This document shows, piece after piece, positions 18,294-26,555 of a stretch of 64,000 nt of DNA (its first letter is position 1; the number at the start of each line of letters is the position of its first letter). Source of the stretch: Parabacteroides sp. Marseille-P3160 (GTDB lineage Bacteria; Bacteroidota; Bacteroidia; Bacteroidales; Tannerellaceae); assembly GCF_900162725.1 (NCBI RefSeq), contig NZ_LT799418.1:70549-134548 (forward strand), read 5' to 3'. Position numbers and translations under genes: made by a program. The notes below the pieces were generated by a model, which worked only from the letters and a program-made list of their open reading frames with translations, was not told where the DNA came from and searched no databases.

Positions 18294-20600
18294 ATGGATA
18301 TGAAGATGAAAAAGAGATGGCTTTTAATATTGGCCTGCGCTTTTGTGCTTAACGATGGACAAGCTCAAAGTAAAGACCCGAAAATGGATCAGTTTGTCAA
18401 CCATCTCCTGAAGCAAATGACTCTGGAAGAAAAACTGGGGCAATTGAACCTTCCCAGTTCCGGGGACATTACGACCGGACAGGCGCAAAGCAGCAATATT
18501 GCAGAGAAGATAAAGCAGGGGCAGGTCGGAGGGCTTTTCAACATTAAAGGAGTAGAAAAGATCCGGGATGTACAGCGTATCGCCGTGGAAGAAAGCCGCC
18601 TGAAGATCCCGTTGCTCTTTGGGATGGATGTAATTCATGGGTATGAAACCGTTTTCCCGATCCCTTTGGGAATGGCGGCTACCTGGGACCTACAGTCGAT
18701 CGAACAAGCGGCCCGGGTAGCTGCGGTGGAGGCCAGCGCCGACGGCATCTGCTGGACTTTCAGCCCAATGGTGGATATTAGCCGGGATCCCCGTTGGGGA
18801 CGTATCTCCGAAGGAAGCGGGGAAGATCCTTTTCTCGGCGGAGCCATCGCTAAGGCAATGATATATGGTTATCAGGGAAGAGGAGCCCAGCAATATGCGA
18901 GCAATACGAATATTATGGCCTGTGTCAAGCATTACGCCTTGTATGGAGCTGCAGAGGCCGGCCGGGATTATAATACCGTCGATATGAGCCGGCTGCGCAT
19001 GTTCAATGAATATATGTACCCATATCAGGCTGCGGTAGAAGCAGGCGTCGGCAGTGTAATGAGCTCGTTCAATGAGGTCGACGGCATTCCTGCGACAGCC
19101 AACCGTTGGTTGATGACCGATGTTCTGCGGAACCAATGGGGATTCGAAGGATTTGTCGTAACCGACTATACAGGCATACAAGAAATGGTGGCGCATGGCA
19201 TTGGCGATCTACAGACGGTTTCCGCCCGGGCGTTGAAAGCCGGCATCGATATGGACATGGTCAGCGAAGGACTGCCCGGAACTTTAAAGAAATCGCTGGA
19301 AGAGGGAAAGGTAACGCAAGCACAGATAGACCTTGCCTGCCGCCGGATCCTGGAAGCAAAATACAAACTGGGACTGTTTGCCGATCCGTATAAGTATTGC
19401 GATGCCAAGCGGGTGAAGAAAGATATCTATACGACACAACACCGGGCTTTGGCGCGCAAGATTGCGGCCGAAAGTTTTGTTTTGCTGAAAAACGATAACC
19501 GGACGTTACCCTTAAAGAAAAAAGGGACCGTTGCCGTAGTCGGTCCTTTAGCCAACACGGCTTCCAATATGCCCGGCACTTGGAGCGTTGCCGTCGATTT
19601 GGAAAAACCGGCCACGCTGGTCGAGGGATTAAAAGCGGTCGCGGGAGATAACGTGCAAATCCTTTATGCAAAAGGAAGCCATCTGACGGCAGACAGCGCT
19701 TACGAGGCCCGTGCAACCCTATTCGGACGTTCCCTGCATCGTGAGCAGGAAAAACGAACGAATGAAGAGATGCTTCGTGAAGCCCTGGACGTTGCCGGTC
19801 GTGCCGATATAATCGTTGCGGCTTTGGGGGAATCTTCCGAGATGAGCGGAGAATCGAGCAGCCGGACCGAGTTAGGCATCCCGGATGTACAGCAGGAGCT
19901 TTTAAAAGAATTACTGGAAACGGGAAAGCCTGTCGTTTTAGTCCTTTTTACCGGACGCCCGCTGACGTTGCCTTGGGAAGAGGAACACGTACCGGCCATT
20001 CTGAACGTATGGTTCGGCGGAACTGAAGCAGCTTATGCCATCGGGGATGTCTTGTTCGGCGCAGTCAATCCGGGCGGAAAGCTGCCCGCTTCTTTCCCGC
20101 AACGGGTCGGGCAGGTGCCTTTGTTTTATAACCATAAGAATACGGGACGGCCGCTGGGCGAAGGAAAGTGGTTTGAGAAATTCCGCAGCAACTACCTGGA
20201 TGTAACCAATGAACCGCTTTATCCGTTCGGATACGGATTGAGTTATACGCAATTTTCCTATGGCGATATTACCCTCAGTTCTTCTTCATTGAATGAGTCC
20301 GGTTCCCTGACGGCCAGCATCACGGTCACCAATCAGGGAAATGTTGACGGAGCCGAGGTAGTACAGCTATACATCCGGGATCTGGTCGGAAGCATTACGC
20401 GTCCGGTTAAAGAGTTGAAAGGGTTTGAAAAGGTCTTTCTCAAAGCCGGCGAATCCCGGACTATTCGTTTCAATATAACACCGGAGCTGCTGAAATTCTA
20501 TAACTACGATCTCAAATATGACTTTGAGGCGGGCGAGTTTGACGTCATGATCGGAGGAAACAGCCGGGATGTAAAGACAGCACGCTTTACCCTGAATTAA
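18294..20600 (+). CDS. bglX: GH3 beta-glucosidase (BglX type)
   Basis: A 768-residue periplasmic exo-glucosidase. Signal peptide (ending near AQS, residue about 26), GH3 N-terminal TIM-barrel (about 40-370) with the conserved WTFSPMVDISRDPRWGRISE segment and nucleophile Asp291 in VVTDYTGI, the GH3 C-terminal domain (about 400-620, acid/base region GESSEMSGESSSRTELG), and a C-terminal fibronectin-like domain (about 665-755). Length is normal for BglX. In this PUL it would cleave glucose from sophoro-oligosaccharides; a Bacteroides GH3 enzyme from a similar locus is known to prefer beta-1,2-linked glucose. Three in-frame ATGs (18294, 18300, 18306) compete for the start. Confidence 0.92.
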   Translation: MDMKMKKRWLLILACAFVLNDGQAQSKDPKMDQFVNHLLKQMTLEEKLGQLNLPSSGDITTGQAQSSNIAEKIKQGQVGGLFNIKGVEKIRDVQRIAVEESRLKIPLLFGMDVIHGYETVFPIPLGMAATWDLQSIEQAARVAAVEASADGICWTFSPMVDISRDPRWGRISEGSGEDPFLGGAIAKAMIYGYQGRGAQQYASNTNIMACVKHYALYGAAEAGRDYNTVDMSRLRMFNEYMYPYQAAVEAGVGSVMSSFNEVDGIPATANRWLMTDVLRNQWGFEGFVVTDYTGIQEMVAHGIGDLQTVSARALKAGIDMDMVSEGLPGTLKKSLEEGKVTQAQIDLACRRILEAKYKLGLFADPYKYCDAKRVKKDIYTTQHRALARKIAAESFVLLKNDNRTLPLKKKGTVAVVGPLANTASNMPGTWSVAVDLEKPATLVEGLKAVAGDNVQILYAKGSHLTADSAYEARATLFGRSLHREQEKRTNEEMLREALDVAGRADIIVAALGESSEMSGESSSRTELGIPDVQQELLKELLETGKPVVLVLFTGRPLTLPWEEEHVPAILNVWFGGTEAAYAIGDVLFGAVNPGGKLPASFPQRVGQVPLFYNHKNTGRPLGEGKWFEKFRSNYLDVTNEPLYPFGYGLSYTQFSYGDITLSSSSLNESGSLTASITVTNQGNVDGAEVVQLYIRDLVGSITRPVKELKGFEKVFLKAGESRTIRFNITPELLKFYNYDLKYDFEAGEFDVMIGGNSRDVKTARFTLN

Positions 20601-20626
20601 GCTACAAATCATTAGAACCGTATAAA

Positions 20627-21976
20627 ATGAATAAAATAAAACTATTCCTGTTTTTGCCTGTTTTCCTTTTCGGGACGTGGGCCTGCAAGCAGAATACCTC
20701 CAGTCAATCGGAAGAAGAGAACGGCAAAATTTCCGATGAAGCGCTTCTTGACAGCGTACAATACCGGACTTTCCAATATTTCTGGGAAGGAGCCGAACCG
20801 GCGAGCGGCATGGCGCGTGAACGCTTTCATGTGGACGGAGTCTATCCTGAAAATGACCGGAATGTAGTGACTTCCGGAGGTAGCGGTTTCGGAATTATGG
20901 CGCTTATTGCCGGAATGGAGCGGGGCTTTATTACGAGAGCCGACGGATTGGAGCATATGGCGCGGATCGTCCGTTTCCTGGAAACGGCCGATTCTTTCCA
21001 TGGCGTTTTCCCTCATTGGTGGTATGGGGAAACGGGAAAAGTGAAAGGATTCAGCGATCGGGATAACGGAGGTGATTTGGTGGAGACCTCATTTCTTTTG
21101 CAGGGATTGCTGGCGCTCCATCAATATTATGTAAACGGAACGGAAGAAGAACAGGCGCTTGCCGCCCGTATCGATACCCTTTGGCGGGATGTCGACTGGA
21201 ACTGGCACCGTAACAATCAAAATGTATTGTATTGGCATTGGAGCCCGGAGTATTCCTGGGAGATGAATTTTGCCATCCGCGGATACAATGAATGTCTGAT
21301 TACCTATATACTGGCTGCCTGTTCGCCTACCCATGGGACACTGCCCGAAGTATACCACCAAGGCTGGGCGGAAGGCGGGGCCATTTCCTCTCCGCACACG
21401 GTCGAAGGTTATCCTTTGGCTTTACGCTACCAGGGAACGGCAGCCGGCCCGCTGTTTTGGGCGCATTACTCTTTCCTCGGGTTAAATCCGACCGGATTGA
21501 AAGACCGTTATGCAGATTATTTTCAGGAGATGAAGAATTATACATTGATCAATCGCGCTTATTGCCTTCGCAATCCCAAAGGATATAAGGGTTATGGCGA
21601 AGACGCCTGGGGGCTGACTGCCAGCTATTCCGTGAACGGTTATTCGGCGCATGAACCTTCCGAGAGAGGGGATTTGGGAGTTATTTCACCGACTGCCGCC
21701 CTTTCCTCTATTGTTTATACACCGGAAGAGTCGATGAAGGTGCTACGCAATCTGTATCGAAAGGGGGAAAAAGTTTGGGGACCATACGGTTTTTATGACG
21801 CTTACAGCGAAACGGATAATTGGTATCCGCAACGGTATCTGGCGATAGACCAAGGACCGATTGTGGTAATGATTGAGAATTATCGGTCGGGATTATTGTG
21901 GAAATTGTTTATGAGCCATCCGGATGTGCAGAACGGATTAAAAAAGTTGGGATTCGAATCACCGGAGTTGAAATAA
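20627..21976 (+). CDS. GH144-type (glucoamylase-family) beta-1,2-glucan hydrolase
   Basis: A 449-residue lipoprotein (Cys20 in GTWAC) with the alpha/alpha-barrel of the family long annotated as glucoamylase (COG5368) and now including CAZy GH144. Recognisable blocks are RTFQYFWEGAEPASGMARER, TSGGSGFGIMALIAG, HWWYGETGKVKGFSDRDNGG, then LVETSFLLQGLLAL and the C-terminal GPYGFYDAYSETDNWYPQRY with DQGPIVVMIENYRSG. GH144 was founded on an endo-beta-1,2-glucanase of Chitinophaga, and a Parabacteroides distasonis member is reported to release sophorose. With the GH3 enzyme 26 bp upstream this makes a two-step route: polymer to sophorose to glucose. Substrate is inferred, not shown. Confidence 0.85.
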   Translation: MNKIKLFLFLPVFLFGTWACKQNTSSQSEEENGKISDEALLDSVQYRTFQYFWEGAEPASGMARERFHVDGVYPENDRNVVTSGGSGFGIMALIAGMERGFITRADGLEHMARIVRFLETADSFHGVFPHWWYGETGKVKGFSDRDNGGDLVETSFLLQGLLALHQYYVNGTEEEQALAARIDTLWRDVDWNWHRNNQNVLYWHWSPEYSWEMNFAIRGYNECLITYILAACSPTHGTLPEVYHQGWAEGGAISSPHTVEGYPLALRYQGTAAGPLFWAHYSFLGLNPTGLKDRYADYFQEMKNYTLINRAYCLRNPKGYKGYGEDAWGLTASYSVNGYSAHEPSERGDLGVISPTAALSSIVYTPEESMKVLRNLYRKGEKVWGPYGFYDAYSETDNWYPQRYLAIDQGPIVVMIENYRSGLLWKLFMSHPDVQNGLKKLGFESPELK

Positions 21977-22046
21977 AAGTTTTTTCTTTGCATATACTTT
22001 ATTTCCTTGCGAAAGCGTATCGAATTCCTTTTTTAATCTAAATCAT

Positions 22047-22820
22047 ATGGATATGAAAAAAACAATCATCCTTTCTTTTCTCTTTCTGGTATGTGTTGCG
22101 TTCGCAAGCCGGGCCCAGTTTCAACCGGCTTCTTTTACCGTTAACGGTTTTACCCTGCCCTATCAGGTACTGTTCCCTCAAGGCTATGACGAATCGAAGG
22201 CTTACCCCTTGGTTCTCTTCCTGCATGGAGCCGGTGAGCGGGGAGATGACAATCAAAAGCAATTGGCGAACGGAAAAGACTTTTTAGTGAATCATTTCTC
22301 GTCCGAATATCCGGCGATTGTGATCGTCCCGCAATGTCCTTCCGGAAGTTATTGGGCGGATGTTATTCGCCATCAGGTCGGCAGCCGGATGAGTTTTGGC
22401 TTCGGGATAGGGGAACCTACGGCGCCAATGCGTACTTTAATGCTTCTGGTACAGGATTGGCTCTCTTCCGGCAAGGTAGACATCCGCCGCGTTTATGTCG
22501 GCGGCCTCTCGATGGGCGGTATGGGGACCCTGGAGATTCTGTGGCGGATGCCTCAGGTATTTGCTGCGGCCTTTCCCATCTGTGGAGGCGGTGAGACAAA
22601 CCGTTTGCCTGCTTATGCCAAACATACCGCTGTCTGGCTTTTCCATGGTGCAGATGATTCGGTGGTTCCGGTTCGTTTTTCCAGGGAGATCGCTGCGAAG
22701 CTGAAAGAATTGGGAGGAGAAGTCAAATATACCGAATATCCGGGTATCGACCATAATAGTTGGGATCAGGCCTTTTTGGAAAAAGACCTCGTTCCCTGGT
22801 TATTCAAGCATACATTGTAA
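22047..22820 (+). CDS. Secreted alpha/beta-hydrolase (carboxylesterase/PHB-depolymerase type)
   Basis: A 257-residue exported hydrolase. Signal peptide ends near RAQ (residue about 24). The alpha/beta fold shows the oxyanion region VLFLHGAGERGDDN, nucleophile elbow GGLSMGG with Ser155, acid in HGADDSVVP and catalytic His in GIDHNSW, so the triad is complete. Members of this family are esterases; within the PUL it may remove acyl groups (acetyl or succinyl) from substituted beta-1,2-glucans, which fits because natural cyclic beta-1,2-glucans can be succinylated. That role is inference. It is 70 bp after the GH144 gene and is the last gene of the PUL. Confidence 0.85.
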   Translation: MDMKKTIILSFLFLVCVAFASRAQFQPASFTVNGFTLPYQVLFPQGYDESKAYPLVLFLHGAGERGDDNQKQLANGKDFLVNHFSSEYPAIVIVPQCPSGSYWADVIRHQVGSRMSFGFGIGEPTAPMRTLMLLVQDWLSSGKVDIRRVYVGGLSMGGMGTLEILWRMPQVFAAAFPICGGGETNRLPAYAKHTAVWLFHGADDSVVPVRFSREIAAKLKELGGEVKYTEYPGIDHNSWDQAFLEKDLVPWLFKHTL

Positions 22821-22855
22821 AGGGAACCTCAAGATCTCATTATCCTTTCTCCATC

Positions 22856-22899
22856 GTGTGGAAAATCCACGGTTTTAGTGTGGAACTTTTCCACACTTC
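22856..22899. repeat. 22-bp-period palindromic repeat upstream of a sigma-54 promoter
   Basis: GTGTGGAA occurs at 22856 and again at 22878, exactly 22 bp apart. The first copy forms GTGGA-AAA-TCCAC and the second the palindrome AGTGTGGAA-CTT-TTCCACACT (22877-22897). It lies 36 bp after the esterase stop and about 95-140 bp before a -24/-12 promoter, so it could be an upstream activator site, or a 3'-end repeat of the class also seen at 30455 and 58804. Confidence 0.6.
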
Positions 22900-22992
22900 T
22901 ACACTTCCTTGGCTTTTGGCACAGAATGTCTTATCTAGATAATACACAACATACCAAACATTTATACTCCTCGTGCTTCACTTTCCTTTTTT

Positions 22993-23008
22993 TGGCATCG
23001 CTCTTGCA
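22993..23008 (+). promoter_or_regulatory. Sigma-54 (-24/-12) promoter
   Basis: TTGGCATCGCTCTTGCA places GG at 22994-22995 and GC at 23006-23007 with the required 10 bases between, matching the YTGGCACG-N4-TTGCW consensus. Transcription would start near 23018 and give a leader of about 60 bases before the ATG at 23080. No TAnnTTTG box is seen at a comparable place. Confidence 0.7.
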
Positions 23009-23079
23009 TTATAGATAGCAGATGGGATGATCTAAAGAAGAACAACATCTTATTAGTAACAATAAAAAAAAGTGAAGTT

Positions 23080-23505
23080 ATGAAAGCAATTATTTTATCA
23101 GCCGCTCTTTTGATGAGCGCAGGCATTTTTGCAAGTGAAAAGATGTCTAACAATTTACCGGAAAGCAATGTAGTACCTGAAGTACAGGCGATCGCTCAGT
23201 CAGCCGACGGATTTGTCCCTGTAAAAGTTGAGGATTTGAATGAGAAAGTGGTAGGCGCTTTGAAGGTTTATGCCGAAACAAATGATATTACGGCTCTTTC
23301 CTACAACGCTGAAAAGAAATTGACGAAGGTTGACCTGAGTGCGAAAGCAGACGGTAGTACCAAGACCATTATCCTTGACGATGAAGGTAAGGAAACGACA
23401 GCAGACGCCGCTGCTCCAGCAGAATCTACTCAGCCGACAGAACCGACCGAACCGGATCAACCGACTGAACCGGAAGGAACTATTCCTCCAACAGAAGTCC
23501 TATAA
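23080..23505 (+). CDS. Small secreted acidic protein with Pro-Thr-Glu tail
   Basis: A 141-residue protein of unknown family. A signal peptide (MKAIILSAALLMSAGIFAS) is followed by a compact domain of about 65 residues (DGFVPVKVEDLNEKVVGALK, then AETNDITALSYNAEKKLTKV) resembling small PepSY-like periplasmic domains of Bacteroidetes in pattern only, then a linker of TEPTEP-type repeats (residues about 117-141) likely disordered. No Cys, no lipobox. It stands alone, behind a sigma-54-type promoter and before a strong terminator, so it is a dedicated regulated unit. Function unknown. Confidence 0.75.
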   Translation: MKAIILSAALLMSAGIFASEKMSNNLPESNVVPEVQAIAQSADGFVPVKVEDLNEKVVGALKVYAETNDITALSYNAEKKLTKVDLSAKADGSTKTIILDDEGKETTADAAAPAESTQPTEPTEPDQPTEPEGTIPPTEVL

Positions 23506-23562
23506 AAATAGATTTTCCTAGTTTTTGATATGATAATAGGTAGTAGGTGCAATTGTTGACTC

Positions 23563-23602
23563 AAGCCTGTAGGAAAGCGTTCCTGCAGGCTTTGTCTTTT
23601 TA
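23563..23602 (+). terminator. Intrinsic terminator of the secreted-protein gene
   Basis: AAGCCTGTAGGA pairs with TCCTGCAGGCTT (one G-T pair) around a 6-base loop, followed by TTTGTCTTTTT. Confidence 0.85.
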
Positions 23603-23689
23603 GGATTGATCCAAAAGAACCCACTTCTTTCCACTTGCGGAAATCGCCCAGTAAATAAATGTTGCTGTAGACATAACACTTTCTGGGAT

Positions 23690-23733
23690 CCAAAGAAAAA
23701 GCCTCTCTTCACAGGGAGGCTTTTTTCTTTGGG
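23690..23733 (-). terminator. Terminator of the leftward small transcription unit
   Basis: CCAAAGAAAAAGCCTC on the left and GAGGCTTTTTTCTTTGG on the right form a long stem with a short loop. In the leftward direction the stem is followed by a T-run, ending transcription that begins near 23841. The stem also works rightward. Confidence 0.7.
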
Positions 23734-23819
23734 GAATAACCAATAAACAAAATCCCCACATACGGTTTAGTCATCTTTTTACTTACATAATTAGCGTAAG
23801 GTCTTGGTTTAAGCATCAT
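23709..23819 (-). CDS. Possible 36-residue basic small protein (or small RNA unit)
   Basis: A short frame from tandem ATGs at 23819 and 23816 reads MMLKPRPYANYVSKKMTKPY then VGILFIGYSPKKKASL and ends inside the terminator stem. It is basic (about nine Lys/Arg) and rich in aromatic residues. It has a promoter (TATCTTTG at 23848-23855) about 22-30 bases upstream of the ATG and a terminator, so a discrete transcript of about 150 bases is likely. Whether the product is the peptide or the RNA itself cannot be decided. I do not recognise a family. Confidence 0.4.
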   Translation of the reverse strand: MMLKPRPYANYVSKKMTKPYVGILFIGYSPKKKASL

Positions 23820-23847
23820 ACTAATAGTGTTACCAAATCTTCTGATG

Positions 23848-23878
23848 CAAAGATAGGGGCGTCCGGAAAGATGCGCAA
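23848..23878 (-). promoter_or_regulatory. Promoter of the leftward small unit
   Basis: On the minus strand TATCTTTG (23855-23848) is an exact -7 box, with TTG at 23878-23876 about 20 bp upstream as a partial -33 element. Confidence 0.6.
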
Positions 23879-24133
23879 TACCTACAATCGGGTATAATGA
23901 GGATAGACTTACCTATTTATGGTTACTAATCATCACTTTTGTTTGAACTTTCGTTATCTTTTATAAAAAAGCAAATGCCGGAAGCGGGTAAGATTCATTC
24001 TTTCGGTAATTCTGCGTACCTTTGACCGTTTTCAACAAAAAATGCGAGTTTTCAACAAACCCCTATGGTTTTTGGAAAACTGAATTATCGTTCGGCATAG
24101 AATGTTTAGTTTTGCCTACAAATTAAATTAGGT
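23879..24133 (+). promoter_or_regulatory. parAB control region with two promoters and direct repeats
   Basis: Two -7 boxes precede parA: TACCTTTG (24017-24024) and TAGTTTTG (24107-24114). Between them lie two copies of GTTTTCAACAAA at 24028-24039 and 24048-24059, 20 bp apart, placed where a bound protein would block the first promoter. They are candidate operators for ParA or another regulator. Confidence 0.5.
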
Positions 24134-24898
24134 ATGGGAAAGATTATTGCTTTAGCAAATCAGAAGGGAGGCGTGGGAAAAACGACAACCACCATCAATC
24201 TGGCAGCCTCTTTGGCTGTATTGGAAAAGAAAGTATTGGTGGTCGACGCGGACCCGCAGGCAAATGCCTCTTCCGGATTAGGTATCGATATCCGGAATAT
24301 CAAACTATCCATTTATGAATGCCTGATCAACGGAGAAGATGCTCAAAGCGCCATTTCCCCTACGGAAGTGGAAGGACTGGACATCATCCCCTCGCACATC
24401 GACCTGGTCGGAGCGGAAATCGAAATGCTCAACCTGGAGGACAGGGAAAAAATATTGAAGAAGGTATTGACGCCTCTAAAAGATAAATACGACTATCTGT
24501 TGATCGACTGCTCCCCCTCGCTCGGGTTGATTACGGTCAATGCGCTGACGGCTGCTGATTCGGTGATTATCCCCGTCCAATGTGAATATTTCGCCTTGGA
24601 AGGCATTAGCAAACTATTGAATACGATCAAAATAATCAAATCGAAACTCAATCCCCAGTTGGAAATCGAAGGTTTCCTGATCACCATGTACGATTCACGC
24701 CTTCGCGTAGCGAACCAGATTTACGAAGAAGTGAAACGTCCTTTCCAGGACTTAGTCTTCACGACCGTCATACAGCGGAACATCAAACTGGTGGAAGCCT
24801 CCAGCCATGGGAAACCGGTACTTCTTTACGATGCGGAATCAAAAGGAGCCGTCAACCACATCCAATTGGCTCAAGAACTTATAGAGAAAAATAAATAA
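24134..24898 (+). CDS. parA: ParA/Soj chromosome-partitioning ATPase
   Basis: A 254-residue Walker-type ATPase that works with ParB in chromosome segregation. The deviant Walker A motif KGGVGKTTT is at residues 11-19, Walker A' DADPQANASSGLG at about 40-52, and Walker B YLLIDCSPSLG at about 120-130. It lacks an N-terminal HTH, as in chromosomal Soj. The stop is 20 bp before parB. The order parA-parB-DUF5683-lytic transglycosylase-relA is conserved in Bacteroidales. Confidence 0.95.
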   Translation: MGKIIALANQKGGVGKTTTTINLAASLAVLEKKVLVVDADPQANASSGLGIDIRNIKLSIYECLINGEDAQSAISPTEVEGLDIIPSHIDLVGAEIEMLNLEDREKILKKVLTPLKDKYDYLLIDCSPSLGLITVNALTAADSVIIPVQCEYFALEGISKLLNTIKIIKSKLNPQLEIEGFLITMYDSRLRVANQIYEEVKRPFQDLVFTTVIQRNIKLVEASSHGKPVLLYDAESKGAVNHIQLAQELIEKNK

Positions 24899-24918
24899 CA
24901 GAAGGAAGGAAGTTTATT

Positions 24919-25800
24919 ATGGCACAAGCAAAGAGACCGGCATTAGGCCGGGGATTGGATGCACTCATCACGATGGATGACCTGAAAACCGGCGGTTCGT
25001 CTTCTATCAATGAAATAGAGATCAGTAAAATCCAGCCCAATCCGGATCAACCTCGCAGTGTGTTCGAAGAAGAGAGCCTGGAAGAACTGGCAACCTCTAT
25101 CCGTGCGTTAGGCGTCATCCAACCGATTACCCTGAAGGAGATCGCTCCGGACAAATATATGATCATCTCGGGCGAACGCCGGTATCGCGCTTCCCTGAAA
25201 GCAGGGCTCGAACGAATACCTGCCTATATCCGGACGGCTGCCGACGAGAATGTCGTCGAGATGGCCCTGATCGAAAACATCCAGCGGGAAGACCTGAATG
25301 CAATTGAAATCGCGCTCGCCTATCAGAACCTGATCGACCACTACGGCCTGACACAGGAAAAACTGAGCGAACGGGTCGGAAAGAAACGGACAACCATTGC
25401 AAACTACCTGCGTTTATTGAAGTTGCCCGCTGAAATACAGGTAGGGCTGAAAGATAAAAAGATCGACATGGGACATGCCCGCGCCCTGATTCCGGTGGAG
25501 GACCCGGAGGTACAGTTGGCGATCTACGAACAGATCCTTTCATCCGGCCTCTCCGTACGGAACGTAGAGGAATTGGTACGCAGCGCAGGAGAAGTTCCGG
25601 CGGGCGGGCCGGAAAAACCGGGGAAAAGGAAGACAAAACTCCCGGAAGAGTATAAAATATTAAAAAATCATTTGTCATCCTTCTTCCGGACAAAGGTGCA
25701 ATTATCTTATGACGAAAACGGGAAAGGCAAGATCACCATTCCATTTGCTTCCGAGGAAGAACTGGAAAAACTGGTCGGCCTTCTGGACAAAATGAAATAA
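24919..25800 (+). CDS. parB: ParB/Spo0J centromere-binding CTPase
   Basis: A 293-residue ParB. The N-terminal ParA-interacting patch contains RPALGRGLDALI (residues about 6-17). The ParB/Srx CTPase domain (about 35-125) has the motifs IQPNPDQPR, GERRYRAS and ENIQREDLN. The HTH (about 135-185) includes LSERVGKKRTTIANYLRLLK and GHARAL. A C-terminal dimer domain follows. It would load at parS sites and slide as a clamp. I found no convincing parS inside this window. Confidence 0.95.
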   Translation: MAQAKRPALGRGLDALITMDDLKTGGSSSINEIEISKIQPNPDQPRSVFEEESLEELATSIRALGVIQPITLKEIAPDKYMIISGERRYRASLKAGLERIPAYIRTAADENVVEMALIENIQREDLNAIEIALAYQNLIDHYGLTQEKLSERVGKKRTTIANYLRLLKLPAEIQVGLKDKKIDMGHARALIPVEDPEVQLAIYEQILSSGLSVRNVEELVRSAGEVPAGGPEKPGKRKTKLPEEYKILKNHLSSFFRTKVQLSYDENGKGKITIPFASEEELEKLVGLLDKMK

Positions 25801-25810
25801 GTGAGCCATA

Positions 25811-26551
25811 GTGAAGATTGTTTTAAGTAAATACCGGGGGCTTCTTCTTTTTCTCTTTTGTTGCAGCCTGACGATTGCAGGGGAAGCACAGGAAGAAAAA
25901 CAAGGAATGAAAGAAGATACCCTTCACGTGGAGACATCCGATTCGGCGGTAGTCTCCATGTTGGCATCGGCTGATTCGATCCGGTTCCCATCCATGCGGA
26001 AAGAAGCATTCAAGCCGGACCCTAAAAAGGCGGTTCTCTATGCTTTAATTCCCGGGATGGGACAGATTTACAACCGTAAATACTGGAAATTGCCATTAGT
26101 GTACGGCGGTTTTATGGGATGCACCTATGCCATTACCTGGAACAATAAGAACTACCAGGATTATAGAAGCGGATATATCGATCTGATGAATGATTACAGC
26201 GAATATCTCAATCATCCTGATTATATGGAAGGGAAAGATGAAAACTACTGGAAACAAAGGGGTTGGTACAGCTTTATCCCCGGGAATTCTACACCGGAAG
26301 AATATCTGAAAAACTCCAATAACCAGAGTAATCTAAAACGGGGGAAAGATTATTACCGCCGTTACCGGGATTTAAGCATCATCATTACGGTCGGGCTTTA
26401 CGCCATCTGGATGATCGATGCCTACGTGGACGCCCAGCTATTCGATTTCGATATTTCTCCCGACCTGAGCTTCCACTTCGAACCCGCGATGACACAGAAG
26501 ACAGCATTTAGTTCAAGAACCTATGGCTTTAATTGCAGCCTGAAATTCTAA
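25811..26551 (+). CDS. DUF5683 domain membrane-associated protein
   Basis: A 246-residue protein that starts with GTG; the upstream frame is closed and the hydrophobic leader (LLLFLFCCSLTIAGEA) begins directly after it, which supports this start. The DUF5683 core (about 65-200) starts with DPKKAVLYALIPGMGQIYNR, the signature of the family, and contains membrane segments near 98-115 and 195-210. It is probably an envelope protein; the biochemical role is unknown. It is 10 bp after parB and 4 bp before the transglycosylase, in one operon. Confidence 0.85.
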   Translation: MKIVLSKYRGLLLFLFCCSLTIAGEAQEEKQGMKEDTLHVETSDSAVVSMLASADSIRFPSMRKEAFKPDPKKAVLYALIPGMGQIYNRKYWKLPLVYGGFMGCTYAITWNNKNYQDYRSGYIDLMNDYSEYLNHPDYMEGKDENYWKQRGWYSFIPGNSTPEEYLKNSNNQSNLKRGKDYYRRYRDLSIIITVGLYAIWMIDAYVDAQLFDFDISPDLSFHFEPAMTQKTAFSSRTYGFNCSLKF

Positions 26552-26555
26552 TAAT

